A stretch of 57,445 nucleotides of DNA from Rhizophlyctis rosea (taxonomy: Eukaryota; Chytridiomycota; Chytridiomycetes; Rhizophlyctidales; Rhizophlyctidaceae), in contig JADGJC010000004.1 in the NCBI GenBank assembly GCA_027596075.1, forward strand, positions 22,847 to 80,291. Reading direction: 5' to 3'. Below, in pieces: positions 45,732 through 56,803 of the stretch (position 1 is its first letter; every line of letters begins with the position of its first letter). The notes beneath the pieces are model-generated. The model was not told where the DNA came from. It worked only from the letters and a program-made list of their open reading frames with translations, and ran no database searches. A program made the translations under genes and the position numbers.

Positions 45732-47248
45732 CTATGCCCGTTGAGCATATGCTCCCGCAAAGTTCACCAAGATGTTCGGGTGGGAGAATTTGTGGATGTT
45801 GTCCTCTAGCAATTTAAGTTGTTGTTCCATGTTTACTTTCCTGTATGCAACGAAAGAAAGGTGCTGTATTAGCAGATGAAATGTTGGTTTTGCTTGCCTG
45901 CGACATGATAGTTCATGTCGCTTGCTGCTTAAACACTAGCTATCCAGAGAAACCACTTCCCCAATGCTGCGTTTGCCCCGGTCCCACCCCTCTCGCCGCC
46001 CCAAAATCAAAAACCCACCTGGAGATCTTCGGCACCGTATCAACCGTCAAACTCAACTTCTGGTAATCCGAATTTAGCTTCGTCCAGTTCTTCTTCAACC
46101 CCTCCAAGATCTTCGCCCTCTCATCTTCCGGCAAAGAAATCAACCCAGACTGCGAGGCTGGCATGCCCAGAGATTCCCGTTTCACCGCGTCGCCAATTGT
46201 ATCTCCTGTTAGGGGATGTGCGTGTCGTTCTTCATCTTCATGGATGCGCTTGACGAGGTAGGAGGGTGTGCGGCCGTAGGAGGCTTTGGTGAGATAAGAT
46301 GGAGGTGGTGGTGGGGGCTTTTTGGCAGCTGTAGTGTCATTAGTGTGAGTGGAGGTATGGTTTGAACTATGTACGCAAATGAGGCTTACGAGTGTTGATG
46401 TTGTCCAATGCATTCAGCTTGATGAAATCCTTTTGAGGTGGGGATGGAATCTTTCCTGGTTCCTTTGGTACAGGGGCTTTCCGAATGGTGCGGTCCGGCT
46501 CGTACTTAGCAGCTTGGTACAAGAATGTGAGTTGACCAATTCGCACTCTCCAACTACGGAATCACGCGTCTTGCTCCCCGCTCATGCCAAAAATGACAGA
46601 TCACCTACCATCAACAACTCCCACCTCTCTATCCCTCTTATGTAAGAACTCGCCTTCCCCGGGACCGGTCTTCTTCCCTTTCACCTCAACATGCGGCACC
46701 CCCATACTCGCCCATGGCTTCCTCCCACTACGATACTCAACCCGCGCCTGCCCTGCAAAGTTGCTCTGATACCGCGCTGCGCGCTCCGCCGGAGGGATCA
46801 CTTCCGGGATCAAGTCATACACCGACTCCTCAAATGCAGAGTCGGGAATAGGATGAGCACGTACGATGGGTTGAGGTTCAGCCGCTGCTGAGGAGTGGAT
46901 ATGGGTGGATTGGACGTTCGCGGGAGGATGTTTGGCAGCAAGCGGGGCGCGCGCCTTTTGGTTCATTTTGACGGACTTAATTTTGTCGGCTTCTTTTGAG
47001 AAGTTGTGGAGTGCAGCGGGGGCGGGAATTGTGATGTCGGCGTTGCCGCCTGTACTAGCTGTTGCACCGCCGTATTCAATGGCGCTGGGGTTCGCGAGAC
47101 TGATGTTGGTTGATGTTATCGTCGTCGGTATGGCGGCTGGACGCGGCCCAATGCTTGGGCCCGTCATCGCTGCTGCGGGCCGATCATCCCGACCCGCAAG
47201 AGTTGGAGATGTGTGAGCGGGATGCTGCGCTGCTTTGGCTGTTGCCAT
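45732..47248 (-). CDS. ENKUR: Enkurin, axonemal microtubule-inner protein
   Basis: A homologue of enkurin, a protein of motile cilia and flagella that sits inside doublet microtubules and binds calmodulin and TRPC channels in animals. Minus-strand start MATAKAAQHPA at 47248. After a Pro/Ala/Thr-rich N-terminal extension, the enkurin landmarks appear in order: FEESVYDLIPE, WASMGVPHVEVKGKK, GEGEFLHKRD, then (next exon) KDFIKLNALDNIN, AAKKPPPPPPSYL, YGRTPSYLVKRIHEDEE, and LPEDERAKILEGLKKNWTKL with NSDYQKLSLTVDTVPKI. The last exon (45840-45732) continues across a 178-nt intron as SRKVNMEQQLKLLEDNIHKF, then SHPNILVNFAGAYAQRA and stop. This exon restores the C-terminal coiled segment; reading through its donor instead would replace it with an unrelated tail ending GSGFSG. 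Confidence 0.93.
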
Positions 47249-47866
47249 CGGTGAGACCGCTGTGGATAGAAATGGGTTTCAGCAACTCTAAAAGTTTTGG
47301 TCGTTCATCCGGAATTTTGAAGCCGAGCTACAGCTGCGAGTTCATGACTTCTTGTTCGCACATTGAGAAGCTTGCACCGTCCAAGCCCCAAACCCTCTGA
47401 TTGGGCCGTATGAGGGAGCAAATGATCAAATCAGTTGTCCGACCACCCATTGTGGGTCGATCAGATAGGGAGGATCACGAGCGGATGGGAACTGTGATCA
47501 AGATTTTGAATCCCAGAACGTCGAAGTCATCGTCAAAACCACCATCTTCAGTACTGGTGGGCTTGCGGGCAGTATGGTTCTATGCTCAATGAAATGACAT
47601 ACGCCAGACGCTGGAAGCGCAATCTACGAATGAACAAAACGACCCTGAGCCAACACTTTATCATGGATCCAATCGCTGATGCCCATCATCTGATAGACAA
47701 TGTGAAAGTTTGTTTACTGCGCCAGCCGAAGAGATATCTTTTGGATTTAGCACAGCCTTCAGCATACGCCTGGGCACATAATGATGCTAAATCTGCTCTT
47801 GTCTAATCCAACGCTACCAGCTTGCGGCTTTTTCCCTTTCCTCCCTTCCAGAGTCCCGGGGTGCTC
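47249..47866. other. Intergenic, upstream of enkurin
   Basis: About 620 bp between the enkurin start and the MATH-BTB stop, both on the minus strand. No supported gene and no clear TATA box. Confidence 0.4.
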
Positions 47867-49068
47867 CTAACTAAACTCACTGCAAACAGCAGTGAGCCGC
47901 ATGATTTCATTCACCGCACTTGAAGAAATGGCCTCCCACTCATCCAGCTCCTGCACCCTTTCCCAGTGCTCCAAAAGATTGCGCAAACATAGCACTTTAC
48001 AGGCATCGAGGTCTGGCATGTCCAGAAGCGTTTCAAAGATAATGCACATTTGCTGAATCGGAACGTTCGCGAGTCTTCTGAAAAGTTCCCCTTTCGCCAT
48101 TTCGGCACAAGCTGTGATTTGGTATTTGTCTGCTGCCCTGTTGCGGCAAACCATCATCAGCTGAGGTAGCTCGATGGGGCCAATTGATCTTTTCATGTAT
48201 ACCTGTATAGTCCCACCAAAGTCAACATATCATCGGGAACATCGCATTGGCCAGTGTAAATGAACTGTAGCAATGCATAGAAGGATTCGTACGACGTGTC
48301 TTCCACCATAACCTCTCTTGAGATTGCTTCTCGCGTGTTGTGAGCGAAAATTGCGGAGAAGTACGAATCCGGTGCGCAGAATTTCAGGATGGCTACATGA
48401 GCAGGAATGGTTTCGTTGCCGATACGAAACGACGCGTCGGCGTGGTCAGACGAGTCGAGCAAATGGGCGAATTGCGGTGTCATAGGGATGCCAGGTTCGC
48501 GGGAGAGAGATGTACCTGTCTGGTGATGACTGTGCGATCGCACACAGAGATGAGCAATGCAAGGAGTGGTATTGGTTGGCTGCCCGGAATGCAGCATGAT
48601 GCTGATTGTGATTTGGAAAGGTGGCTTTCCTAGAGACGTAAAGGCGGCGCTATCGACCATGTTTGGAAACCCCAACCCAGCCGCAAGGAACTCTTGGCTG
48701 AGAGCCCATTCCCGTATGCTCAACATTGTCCGACTCCCAGCCGATTCTATGAATAGCTTGGCATGCACTGCCGAGAGTTGGCCAAACCCGTTTGGTGGTA
48801 CTCGCTTGACGTAAATTGCAAGATTGAGTTTGTTGTTCACAGAAGCTAAAGGGTTGACAGAGCGGGCGCCAGCATCATGCAAGATTTCCAGCTGGTAGCG
48901 TTCGCCGAACGCGTCGAAAGGCAGACTCTTCCAGTGGAAGTCCTTCTTCCACTCCAGACGTTCCACCGTCCAGCGAAAGACCACTGGTTCTGCTGCCGGG
49001 ATGTTTTTTGGGAAGGGTGAAGGATCTGGCATCGTGTGGATGTGATAGGCTTGGTTCCGACGTCGCAA
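47867..49068 (-). CDS. MATH-BTB domain protein with a 14-nt frame break
   Basis: A SPOP-type protein, normally a CUL3 ubiquitin-ligase adaptor. The start is the ATG at 49068 or at 49032 (MPDPSPFPKN). The N-terminal MATH region reads FRWTVERLEWKKDFHWKSLP, then YQLEILHDA, with LNLAIYVKRVPPNGFGQLSA. The BTB follows: SSDHADASFRIGNETIPAHV, LKFCAPDSYFSAIF, SFYALLQFIYTGQCDV, DDMLTLVGLYR. Here the frame breaks. The C-terminal part (IELPQLMMVCRNRAADKYQI, ending AVCSEFS) lies in another frame. Leaving out 14 nt (48189-48202) joins LYR to SIGPIELPQL with the spacing expected of a BTB domain. Those 14 nt start with GT and end with AG on the minus strand but are far too short for a normal intron. Real frameshift, assembly error or micro-intron are all open. 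Confidence 0.78.
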
Positions 49069-49577
49069 AAGACGAAGGGCGGAGTTGGTCAGTCGTCAAA
49101 GCTTTGATAACCCAGTTCGGGCACTTGGGTGTGGGTGATGTACAGATCGGGTGTGGGAATGGAGAGTGGCAACAGGTTATAACTTGTTGCCCCAGTCCCA
49201 TACCGGTATCGCATACCGGTATCGCAACCATGAGGTGAGCTTGCATGACTGTGCCTTCCTGAAAATCACTGACCCAAGTTCCCACATAGTTCATTTTCAA
49301 CCTATCAATACATGTATAATATGTGATGGGCTACAATGGAGGATTCGGAGATTCTGAGGAAGGAATGAAATATGTGCTACATTGTCAAGAAGACGTAAAG
49401 CTGGGTGAACTGACTGTTGAGCTTGCATTGGGACTGATTGGACATCGCTGAATGTGTTTACTCCCCTTACTCACAGTAATTGGGTGGATTTGATAAAATG
49501 AAGGCCGGAGTATCAAAAGCTGGTCATTGGCAACATCGAGCGCTTCAACAACAGAGCCCAAATGCTACTGATGTATT
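49069..49577. other. Intergenic with small palindrome and tandem repeat
   Basis: About 510 bp between the MATH-BTB start and the ankyrin-gene stop. It holds an imperfect 20-bp palindrome (49170-49189) and two tandem copies of the 13-mer TACCGGTATCGCA (49201-49226), 100-200 bp upstream of the MATH-BTB start. No gene. Confidence 0.5.
49201..49226. repeat. Tandem 13-bp repeat, two copies
   Basis: TACCGGTATCGCA is repeated exactly at 49201-49213 and 49214-49226. Each copy contains the palindrome TACCGGTA, so it could be a paired binding site; this is inference. Confidence 0.85.
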
Positions 49578-50807
49578 TCAACTTGCAACAGGTAAACTGC
49601 CACCCATCAACCTCCCTCCCAACACTGCTACCATGTTCATCAAAGCCGCCAAGTCGTGATTCCCTACCGCAGCAGCATACTGCACCGCCGTCAAACCCCT
49701 GGCGTCCTTTGCGTTCACATCCGCTCCACCCTCCAACAAACACGCGACAATCTCCAAATCTCCTTTGATGACCGCAGCATGAAGAGCAGTCCCAATCTGC
49801 CCTCCAACAATCTCTCCAATCGCACCAACATCTGCCCCACTACCCAACAATGTCTTAACAGAAGCTACCACCCCACGAGAAGCAGCAATATGCAACGCGG
49901 TGGTCCCATCCTTATCCGCATAGTTAACCTCCGCCCCCTTCGATATCAAAAACGCCACACTCTCCGCATCACCCCTATGAGCCGCCATATGCAATGGACC
50001 CCACCCAGCAAGATTGTCATGAGCATTGACATCCGCGCCATTCTCAACCAACAGCCTGACAATCCCAGCCGTCTCCACACGCCGTAAGGGAGTCGACCCG
50101 TCATCGCTGCGTTGATCGACCGCTGCGTCGTTCGTCAGCAGCAGTGCTACCATGTCCGTATGGCCCTTCTGGGATGCAAGGAAGAGAGGTGACATCTTAG
50201 CGGGTTCGACGGCTCGATTGACTGAGGCGCCGTTGGTGAGGAGGAGGGATGCGACACGTATGCTGTTTGCGAATGCGCATTGGTGAAGTGGTGTTTCCTT
50301 GATGACGCCGAGAGCTTCGATGGGGGCGCCAGCGTCGAGGAGGTACTCGGCAATAGGAAGATGATCGCAGCGGGCTGCTAAGTGGAGAGGGGTGCCGGCG
50401 GGTCCAAGGGCAGTTACAGAGGCGCCGTTCGAAATGAGGATTTTAACAATGGGTAGATGGCCCTTGAGCGTTGCGACATGAAGAGGAGTTGAGCCGTTTG
50501 GTGTTGCAGAATCTACGTTTGCGCCATGATCTAGAAGCAGCATACAGATATCGGCATGGCCATTGTCCGCGGCCCAATGGAGGGGAGATTTGCCTGCAGT
50601 GTCAATGAGGTTGACGTTGGCGCCTTTCTCGATGAGCAAAGATGCAACTCCTATAGATCCGGAGCCGGCTGCATGACTGAGAGGGGTGCGGCTGGTGCTG
50701 TAATCTGGAAGATCCACAGATGAATTTTCCGGGAGCTCATTGAGAATACAAATAGTTAGGGCGACGTCGCCAGCTGCTGCGGCTTCATGGAGAAGCGAAG
50801 AGGCCAT
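49578..50807 (-). CDS. Ankyrin-repeat protein, 409 residues
   Basis: An intronless minus-strand gene made almost wholly of ankyrin repeats, about eleven of them. Examples of the TPLHxAA...G...VxxLLxxGA consensus: TPLSHAAGSGSIGVASLLIE, SPLHWAADNGHADICMLLLD, TPLHVATLKGHLPIVKILIS, TPLHLAARCDHLPIAEYLLD, SPLFLASQKGHTDMVALLLT, GPLHMAAHRGDAESVAFLIS, TALHIAASRGVVASVKTLLG, TALHAAVIKGDLEIVACLLE, TAVQYAAAVGNHDLAALMNM. The start is MASSLLHEAAAAGD and the C-terminus ends GGSLPVAS. No other domain, signal or membrane segment is seen, so it is probably a cytosolic binding scaffold. The partner is unknown. Having no intron is unusual next to its intron-rich neighbours. Confidence 0.95.
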   Translation of the reverse strand: MASSLLHEAAAAGDVALTICILNELPENSSVDLPDYSTSRTPLSHAAGSGSIGVASLLIEKGANVNLIDTAGKSPLHWAADNGHADICMLLLDHGANVDSATPNGSTPLHVATLKGHLPIVKILISNGASVTALGPAGTPLHLAARCDHLPIAEYLLDAGAPIEALGVIKETPLHQCAFANSIRVASLLLTNGASVNRAVEPAKMSPLFLASQKGHTDMVALLLTNDAAVDQRSDDGSTPLRRVETAGIVRLLVENGADVNAHDNLAGWGPLHMAAHRGDAESVAFLISKGAEVNYADKDGTTALHIAASRGVVASVKTLLGSGADVGAIGEIVGGQIGTALHAAVIKGDLEIVACLLEGGADVNAKDARGLTAVQYAAAVGNHDLAALMNMVAVLGGRLMGGSLPVAS

Positions 50808-51105
50808 GATTTGTTTGTGGGAAAGGAGGGGAGTTGTCGACGAATTCGCCTTTTATGACATTGGGCACTGCAAACTGGGATGGAACATGAAGTGACTGCC
50901 AGAAAGCTCTAAGTTTCTGCATTGAAACTCGCCCGCGCTGTTGCATGTTGCCTTGTGGAACCCAGATGTCCCTGTGCTGACATAATCATGTGTAAGTGAA
51001 AGGGAAACATTGACATTTGACCGCATGCGAGCTCCTCTTCTTCCGAAGTCCAACATCGTAACGAAATCAGACTTTGGCAAGCCCTACCCAACGAACCCCA
51101 CACCA

Positions 51106-53180
51106 TTACCCCTTCCCTACCGCCCTAAAAACATCCAACAAACTCATCACATCCCCCATCGCATACTTCTTCTGCGCCTCCGAAAGTGGCCTCGCCTCCC
51201 AATCACTAATCCTCTGCGTCTTATCCAACCGCTTCTTCAAATACGCCGCCACGTACTGCCCCAACGACGCCCGCTGCTTCTTTCCCAACTTCACTCCTTC
51301 CAAAGGTAGTGACGCAACTTCGTAGAATGTCGGGATTTGTTGTGGGAGGGATGGGTAGGTTTTGCGGAGTTTGGACATGTCGTTTTTGAAGTTGAAACCT
51401 AGTGGGAAGCGAGTTTAGCATAACAATGAATGTCTACCGGCAGGACGAAGGACATACCAAGCTTCTTGATAGATTTGTCATTAAAGATTAGCAACAACGT
51501 CCTTGCCACCCTTTCTTTCTCCAACTTCATCAGATCTAGTATATAACACTTCCTTCTATTCCCAAAGTCCACGCCGAGCTGGAAAATGGCAGCAGGTGGT
51601 TCAGCCCCTCCAACCATCATCGCATCAGCCACCCATTCCGAATCCATTCCCACCATCCTCGGTCGCGGCTCTCCCTTGACTTCCGCATCCAAAGCATCTA
51701 ATTGTTCGTTCGTATCCACGAACTCAATCTCATCCTCCGGAGCATACACATCCAAGGGCGGCGATTCAACAGGCCCGGACTTCATCTGATACGGAACCGA
51801 CTTGACCGATATCTTATCCTTGACACCCTCAGCCCACTCCTCCAACGCAAACCGTTTCACGAACCGCTCCGCAACAAGCCCAACAGCGTCCCCTAGTTCC
51901 AACAGCCGTACCGCAGCCACTTTTCGCAAACACAAGGTCCCAGCTCCCGAACTCGCCTGCACGGCCCTCCCAAGCAGACTTTCAATCCCCGCCGTCTTGT
52001 CTTCCGTGGACCCTTCCATAGCGCACTGCGTGACCGTTTCCTGCGCCAGCCAAGATATAGATCCCAACCGCCATCCAGCGACGATGTGAGGATAATGCGT
52101 TGCATCATACCCAAGGGTGACGGCGATCCGAGCAGCATGTTTCGAATACGTTCTCAATGGCGCATACGCTGGTGAATGCAGATTGCCTCTATCGAGCGCC
52201 GCCTCCAACTGCGTCAGATGTACTTGACACTTTTCGTCCACCGACTTCAAGAAATCGACCGCATGGTCCTCCGTCTCAAGCAAGTCGTGCACGCTAGCGA
52301 CGTCTTCGGTGAGGAGGATTTTCAGTCGGAGCGAACGAATGGTTTCGGTATGGGAGAACAAGTCGTAGCGGCGGACAGTTTTTGCACAATCGGAGGTTGC
52401 ACCGATCGATAGCAGGCGCTCTAGCAGCGGGAGTAGGGTTGTGGGATCTGCTTCTACGCTGTATGGCTCGGCTAGGTTGATGATGAGGGGTGTGACCTTA
52501 GGGTTTTGTAGCATGGATAGGAAGCGAGCGGTGATTTCTGGTGACACTTTCAGGTGTGGGATGGGTTCTGACTGCATTGTGGTAAGCTACAGCACGAGTG
52601 AAGAAAGGAACCAATGAAAGGAAAACCTTACATCTGATTTTGGGCGTTTGGGAGGGCTACCTTCATCATTCTTCTCAGCAGTTTCGACTTCTCTTGGTCG
52701 TTTGACACCGTTCAACGGCGACCCCTCTGACACAACCCCTCCTTCGACCTGCACACTAGTCATAGGAGTAGCGCTGCCACTTTCTTGATTCTTGGAAGTT
52801 TCCTGGGCGGCCTTTGCTGCTCTATCCCGTTTCCCCGGTTTCGTTCTCTTCTTCTTTTGAGGAGCCGCACCGTTATTGTTGTATTGAGCGACCTCTTTCC
52901 CATATAGCCTCGAAACCGTTGCCCCAAACCCCTTCATAACGCGGCGCTGTACAACAACGTTTGTTTCAACTGGGTTGAGGTGCATAAGGATGTCCAGTAC
53001 AAATGATGTGGGCGTTGGGTGTTGTCGTATATCCCGGATAAACGTATCTGGAACACCCACACTCTTCTCCATCATGTACTTCAGCAAAGCAGCTGCGACT
53101 GTTGCTGCATCGTTGCGCTGGATAGCTTCCGTAAAATCAAGCGCGGTGTCCGCCGCAGTTGGTGTCGATGAAGTCTGCAT
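51106..53180 (-). CDS. MUT-7/EXD3-like 3'-5' exonuclease (DEDDy)
   Basis: Three minus-strand exons (53180 to about 52633, about 52589 to 51460, about 51401 to 51106). The first encodes an N-terminal helical region and a Lys-rich, likely nuclear, linker (KKKRTKPGKRDRAAKAAQE; PPKRPKSD). The second begins LTTMQSEPIP and is mostly helical, as in MUT-7/EXD3. The C-terminal exonuclease domain has all DEDDy elements: Exo I VGMDSEWVAD (D and E), Exo II across the splice KKLGFNFKNDMSKLRK (D), and Exo III KKYAMGDVMSLLDVF (Y and D). It ends FRAVGKG, without the extra C-terminal Mut7-C domain of animal EXD3. It probably trims or degrades RNA 3' ends; in C. elegans MUT-7 acts in small-RNA silencing. That role here is not shown. 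Confidence 0.9.
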
Positions 53181-54358
53181 GTTGAGACTTCTCCGTACCA
53201 GAAGGTAAGTTCGTCACGGTGGATTTTCTCCTAGCACCCTAGGTCTAAAAATACAACGCTGTCAAAAAATCTGGAGGGTTTCTTTCCATCAAGGAACGCG
53301 TTTTCTGATAGCTGCATCAGCTAAAATAGCGCCGACGCATAGCTTTCTACTCCTTCAGTGTGTTGACAACAAAACGGGCTTACCAAACCATTTTGAAACA
53401 AAATGGAGATATTGAGCCCTGTGAAAGCTTAGACTGTTTCAAAGAATGGCATAGAAAGTTGCATGCCGTGATTTACGAAAGTTTGAACCCTAAGCCGAAT
53501 TGTGTGGTAATGAGACAAAATCTTCGGACTTTCAGATAGCTCTGACATTAGTAGCACGAGGCGAGTAGCGTGAAAGAGAGTCAGAAGTTGGATAAATGGG
53601 GAGTCGCGTTGGGGCACCAACCGATGTTAACAATCCTTATTGCGTTATGTCGAGGGAAGAATTGCAGTAGCCTGATATTTTAGTTGAATGGCATCAGGGT
53701 CTTATGGGGCTCTCGTACGTAACTGGATGCAGCTGACTAAAAATGAAGGAATCTGATTGGAATGTCACTCGAGACCGGATAGGTATCCGAACTGCGCAGA
53801 CTGCGCCCCAATCCAGCCCCAATCGGAGCTCTCTCCGTTCTTTTGGCGCATCCACCCCGCTGCTTATGCAATCATTGTGGTCCAGTTGGATGGATGACAA
53901 GGTGACACACACGCAGCGCCCGTTTTGCGTGCTGAGCCACAATCCCTTGACTGTGCAGCATGCAGTTTGCTGTGCCCCAACAAGGAGAGGCAACGACACC
54001 AAATGCATCACCCCCGCAATCAATGAAATTCAATGCAGCCAGCACCACCCTCTGAGATCATAAAAGGAGGCTCGCAGTCACGCTGCCCCGTTTTTCTCAG
54101 CTGCGCTTTTTGCCTCGATATACACTGTCCATCATCGGCAGTGATTCCCTTCCTTCTCAGATAGTCGACTTCCATTCTTAGAACAAGGCCATCGGAGCAC
54201 TTGGTTCTAAAGAATCGTCGTACATATCAATATCTGACAGGGAAGAGACATCAAACACAAATCACGGAAACGCAGAGACTCGCGAGTCCACATTAGTAAC
54301 GGTTGTCTTAAGTGTCTTCACACTCGATCAACCCACATCTTCCCACGCTATCTACCTT
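53181..54358. promoter_or_regulatory. Divergent intergenic region, exonuclease and C2H2 genes
   Basis: About 1.2 kb. A TATA-like CATAAAAGG at 54059-54067 lies about 300 bp before the C2H2 start, suggesting a long 5' leader. No gene is supported inside. Confidence 0.45.
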
Positions 54359-55444
54359 ATGCCCGATCAGATCCCGCAAGCTTTGCATAACCTTGACGGC
54401 GATCCAATCCTTCGTGATATCTTCAGCGAACAACCTTTCTCCCACTTCCTCGCTACCATCAACGACACCGTAATTAAGGACGACTACAGTGACTCTTCCC
54501 CAATCTTCTCTCCCGAATCCGACTTCATTTCCACCCCACAATCCACGCCCGCTTTGTCCAGCTTCGGCGACGTGGAAGAACAACTCACCTGCAACGACTT
54601 TGACCTTTTCACCGAGCTGGCCGACTTTGTTGAGCCTCACTCGTCCCGCTTCGTGCCCTCCCCATCCTCCTCCGCCTCCTCCTCCTACTACCCACCCTCT
54701 CCGGCGCTGTCCTTTGCGTCTCCGACTTCCCCTCTGCAATGCAACTTTGAGTCTCCTGCAGAGCTCAACTTCAAGCTTCTCTCTGAGCGCGCAAAGAAAG
54801 CCGCCAACACCGCTGCCAACTCGGCTACCGTTGAGATCTCTTTGGCAGATCTGAACGCTTTGATTGAGGTTGCTTCCGCTAACTGGGCCAAGCGTCCTTC
54901 TGCTGGTGGCAAAATCCCCAAACTTAAAAAGACCGTCCGGTGAGTTGATGGCTTGCGGTGCTGCAGTGTTTGAAATATGCAGTTTGCTCGAAGCAACATC
55001 AACTCATGCATCATTTCTTCCATATGCTACAGAGCTTCGGTCTCTCCCTACCAACTCAAGGAGCGTGTGGAAAACACCCCCGCACCGGCTGCTGAGCCCC
55101 CTTCTCCAACCCTCTCCGTCGCTACCCTCTCCGTCGCCGCCCCAGCGCGTCGCAAGGTTACCCAAGTCCACGCCTGTCACTTTCCAGACTGTGGACGCAC
55201 CTTCACAAGGAAATACAACCTCACCACCCACCTTGGTACTCACGACCCCAACCGGGCTCGTCCCTTCCAGTGCCACCGGTGCCCCAAGTCCTTCGTCCGA
55301 TCCCCAGACCTGATCAGACACGAGGCCGTCCACAACAATGAACGTCAGGAACACGTGTGCGCCTGCGGGCGGGCCTATGCCCGTCGGGACGCACTTGCCC
55401 GGCACCTAGCCACCTGTGAAGACGCCTTCCAAGAGGCTGTTTGA
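54359..55444 (+). CDS. C2H2 zinc-finger transcription factor (three fingers)
   Basis: Two exons (54359-54939 and 55033-55444) joined as TVR|ASVSPYQL. The N-terminal two-thirds is acidic and Ser/Pro/Phe-rich (FSEQPFSHFLATINDT; CNDFDLFTELADFVEP), like an activation domain. The C-terminus holds three fingers: HACHFPDCGRTFTRKYNLTT with HLGTH; FQCHRCPKSFVRSPDLIRHE with AVH; and a short third finger VCACGRAYARRDALARHLAT with C as last ligand (CCHC). Linkers (DPNRARP and NNERQEH) are near the TGEKP type. This order and the degenerate third finger resemble fungal CRZ1/MSN-like or AZF1-type factors, but I cannot name the orthologue. Target genes unknown. Confidence 0.92.
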
Positions 55445-56803
55445 TCAGAAAGCGCAAAACATACTGGCACCACATCATCATAGGATCTAGTTTTTGGTTG
55501 GTCAAGATTGTTGTGTCATTACCCGCCGGCTCGCTGGGCATGTTTGGGAAGTTCCTTCCGATGGATTGGTTTGCGGTGGGATCGCTACCAACTTTATGTA
55601 GGACGGGTCCCCTCCCCCCTTTAGCTCTGACTGGCGTGATACCCACTCATGGTGGGCACTTGCATTCCGTGTACGGAGGTATTCCTGCTTCGAAGGCCCC
55701 CCTTTTCGGGTCTCAGCGGCTACCTTCTTGTTGGTGCCCCCTTTTTGCAGTACCCTTTATTTGGCTTTTCTTGTTCGTGCAGTTTGGATTGGTTGGGTTG
55801 GTCACAAGAGATGTCGTGGATCGTCTTCGGCCCATGCATGTAGTATCAAGTATTTAATTTGCCGTAATGTTCTATTCTGTCATTCATATCAATAACACGT
55901 ATATATTATGTCTGCTCATCATCGAAGCTCAAACATTTGGAGACTGTTGTTGATATTCAGGTTTTGGTGCAGAACAGGATGGAATATTGTTGAAGAATGT
56001 GCATTTTGTTTTCAGTGCCCATCGGGTATTCGGCTTCCTTTTTGCAACAATGTAAATCTGCATGGAGGAACTCAACTGGTCTTCAACTTCACCGAATCTG
56101 ATGATTTTGGTTACTGTGACTCTGTGAGGCGCCATATGATGAGGCGCAGCCGACGTGTTGTGGGGCACCAATAAACAACCCCGTTTCCTCATTCCCATGC
56201 GCTATAAATAAACCACGATCGAACGCCGCCTTCTGGTATATCTATGGAATACCATGTCAACATCCCATCAATTCCAGAAGGATTCCGCAGCTCCATGGCA
56301 TCATCCCAGTCACACACTTCGTTTCATACCCTGGTTCCGCTGGGAAAGTGTAGACGTCATGGATCTCACTTAATTCCCACCTGGCATTTTCTTACTCTCT
56401 TGTATAGAGCTCAACAGACAAAAATATATCGCGTGTTAGTGCCGCGTTAAACGGAAATTTTTGTAAACGGCTGCAAGTAGAAACGGGACAACCGACCGGC
56501 TGGGTTTTGAGAAACTTGGGCGGTGAGTTGCAGTGTTTTTCTCATGACCCCATGACGAAGGGGGCGCGCTACGCGTCTCGCAAGGGCCTGGGAAAGAGTC
56601 GCCCTAGCGCGTTTTTTTGCATATGTGCATTTGTGATTAACGCCTTCGCGTTCAGAGACATACCGAACACCCCTTCACACATACGAATACCCATAAGCAT
56701 ACCCTCCCTTGCCGAGAAATACACAACTGCTTTGATATCTATCACGTTTCCATCGTATCCTTCATCAAAGATCTTTTGATATTTTCAAAATCACAAGCAA
56801 GGA
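55445..56803. promoter_or_regulatory. Intergenic between C2H2 and FAM72 genes
   Basis: About 1.36 kb. The left half is probably the 3' UTR of the C2H2 gene. A consensus TATAAATA lies at 56203-56210, about 590 bp before the FAM72 start. If used for that gene it implies a long leader or a 5' UTR intron. No gene is supported. Confidence 0.4.
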
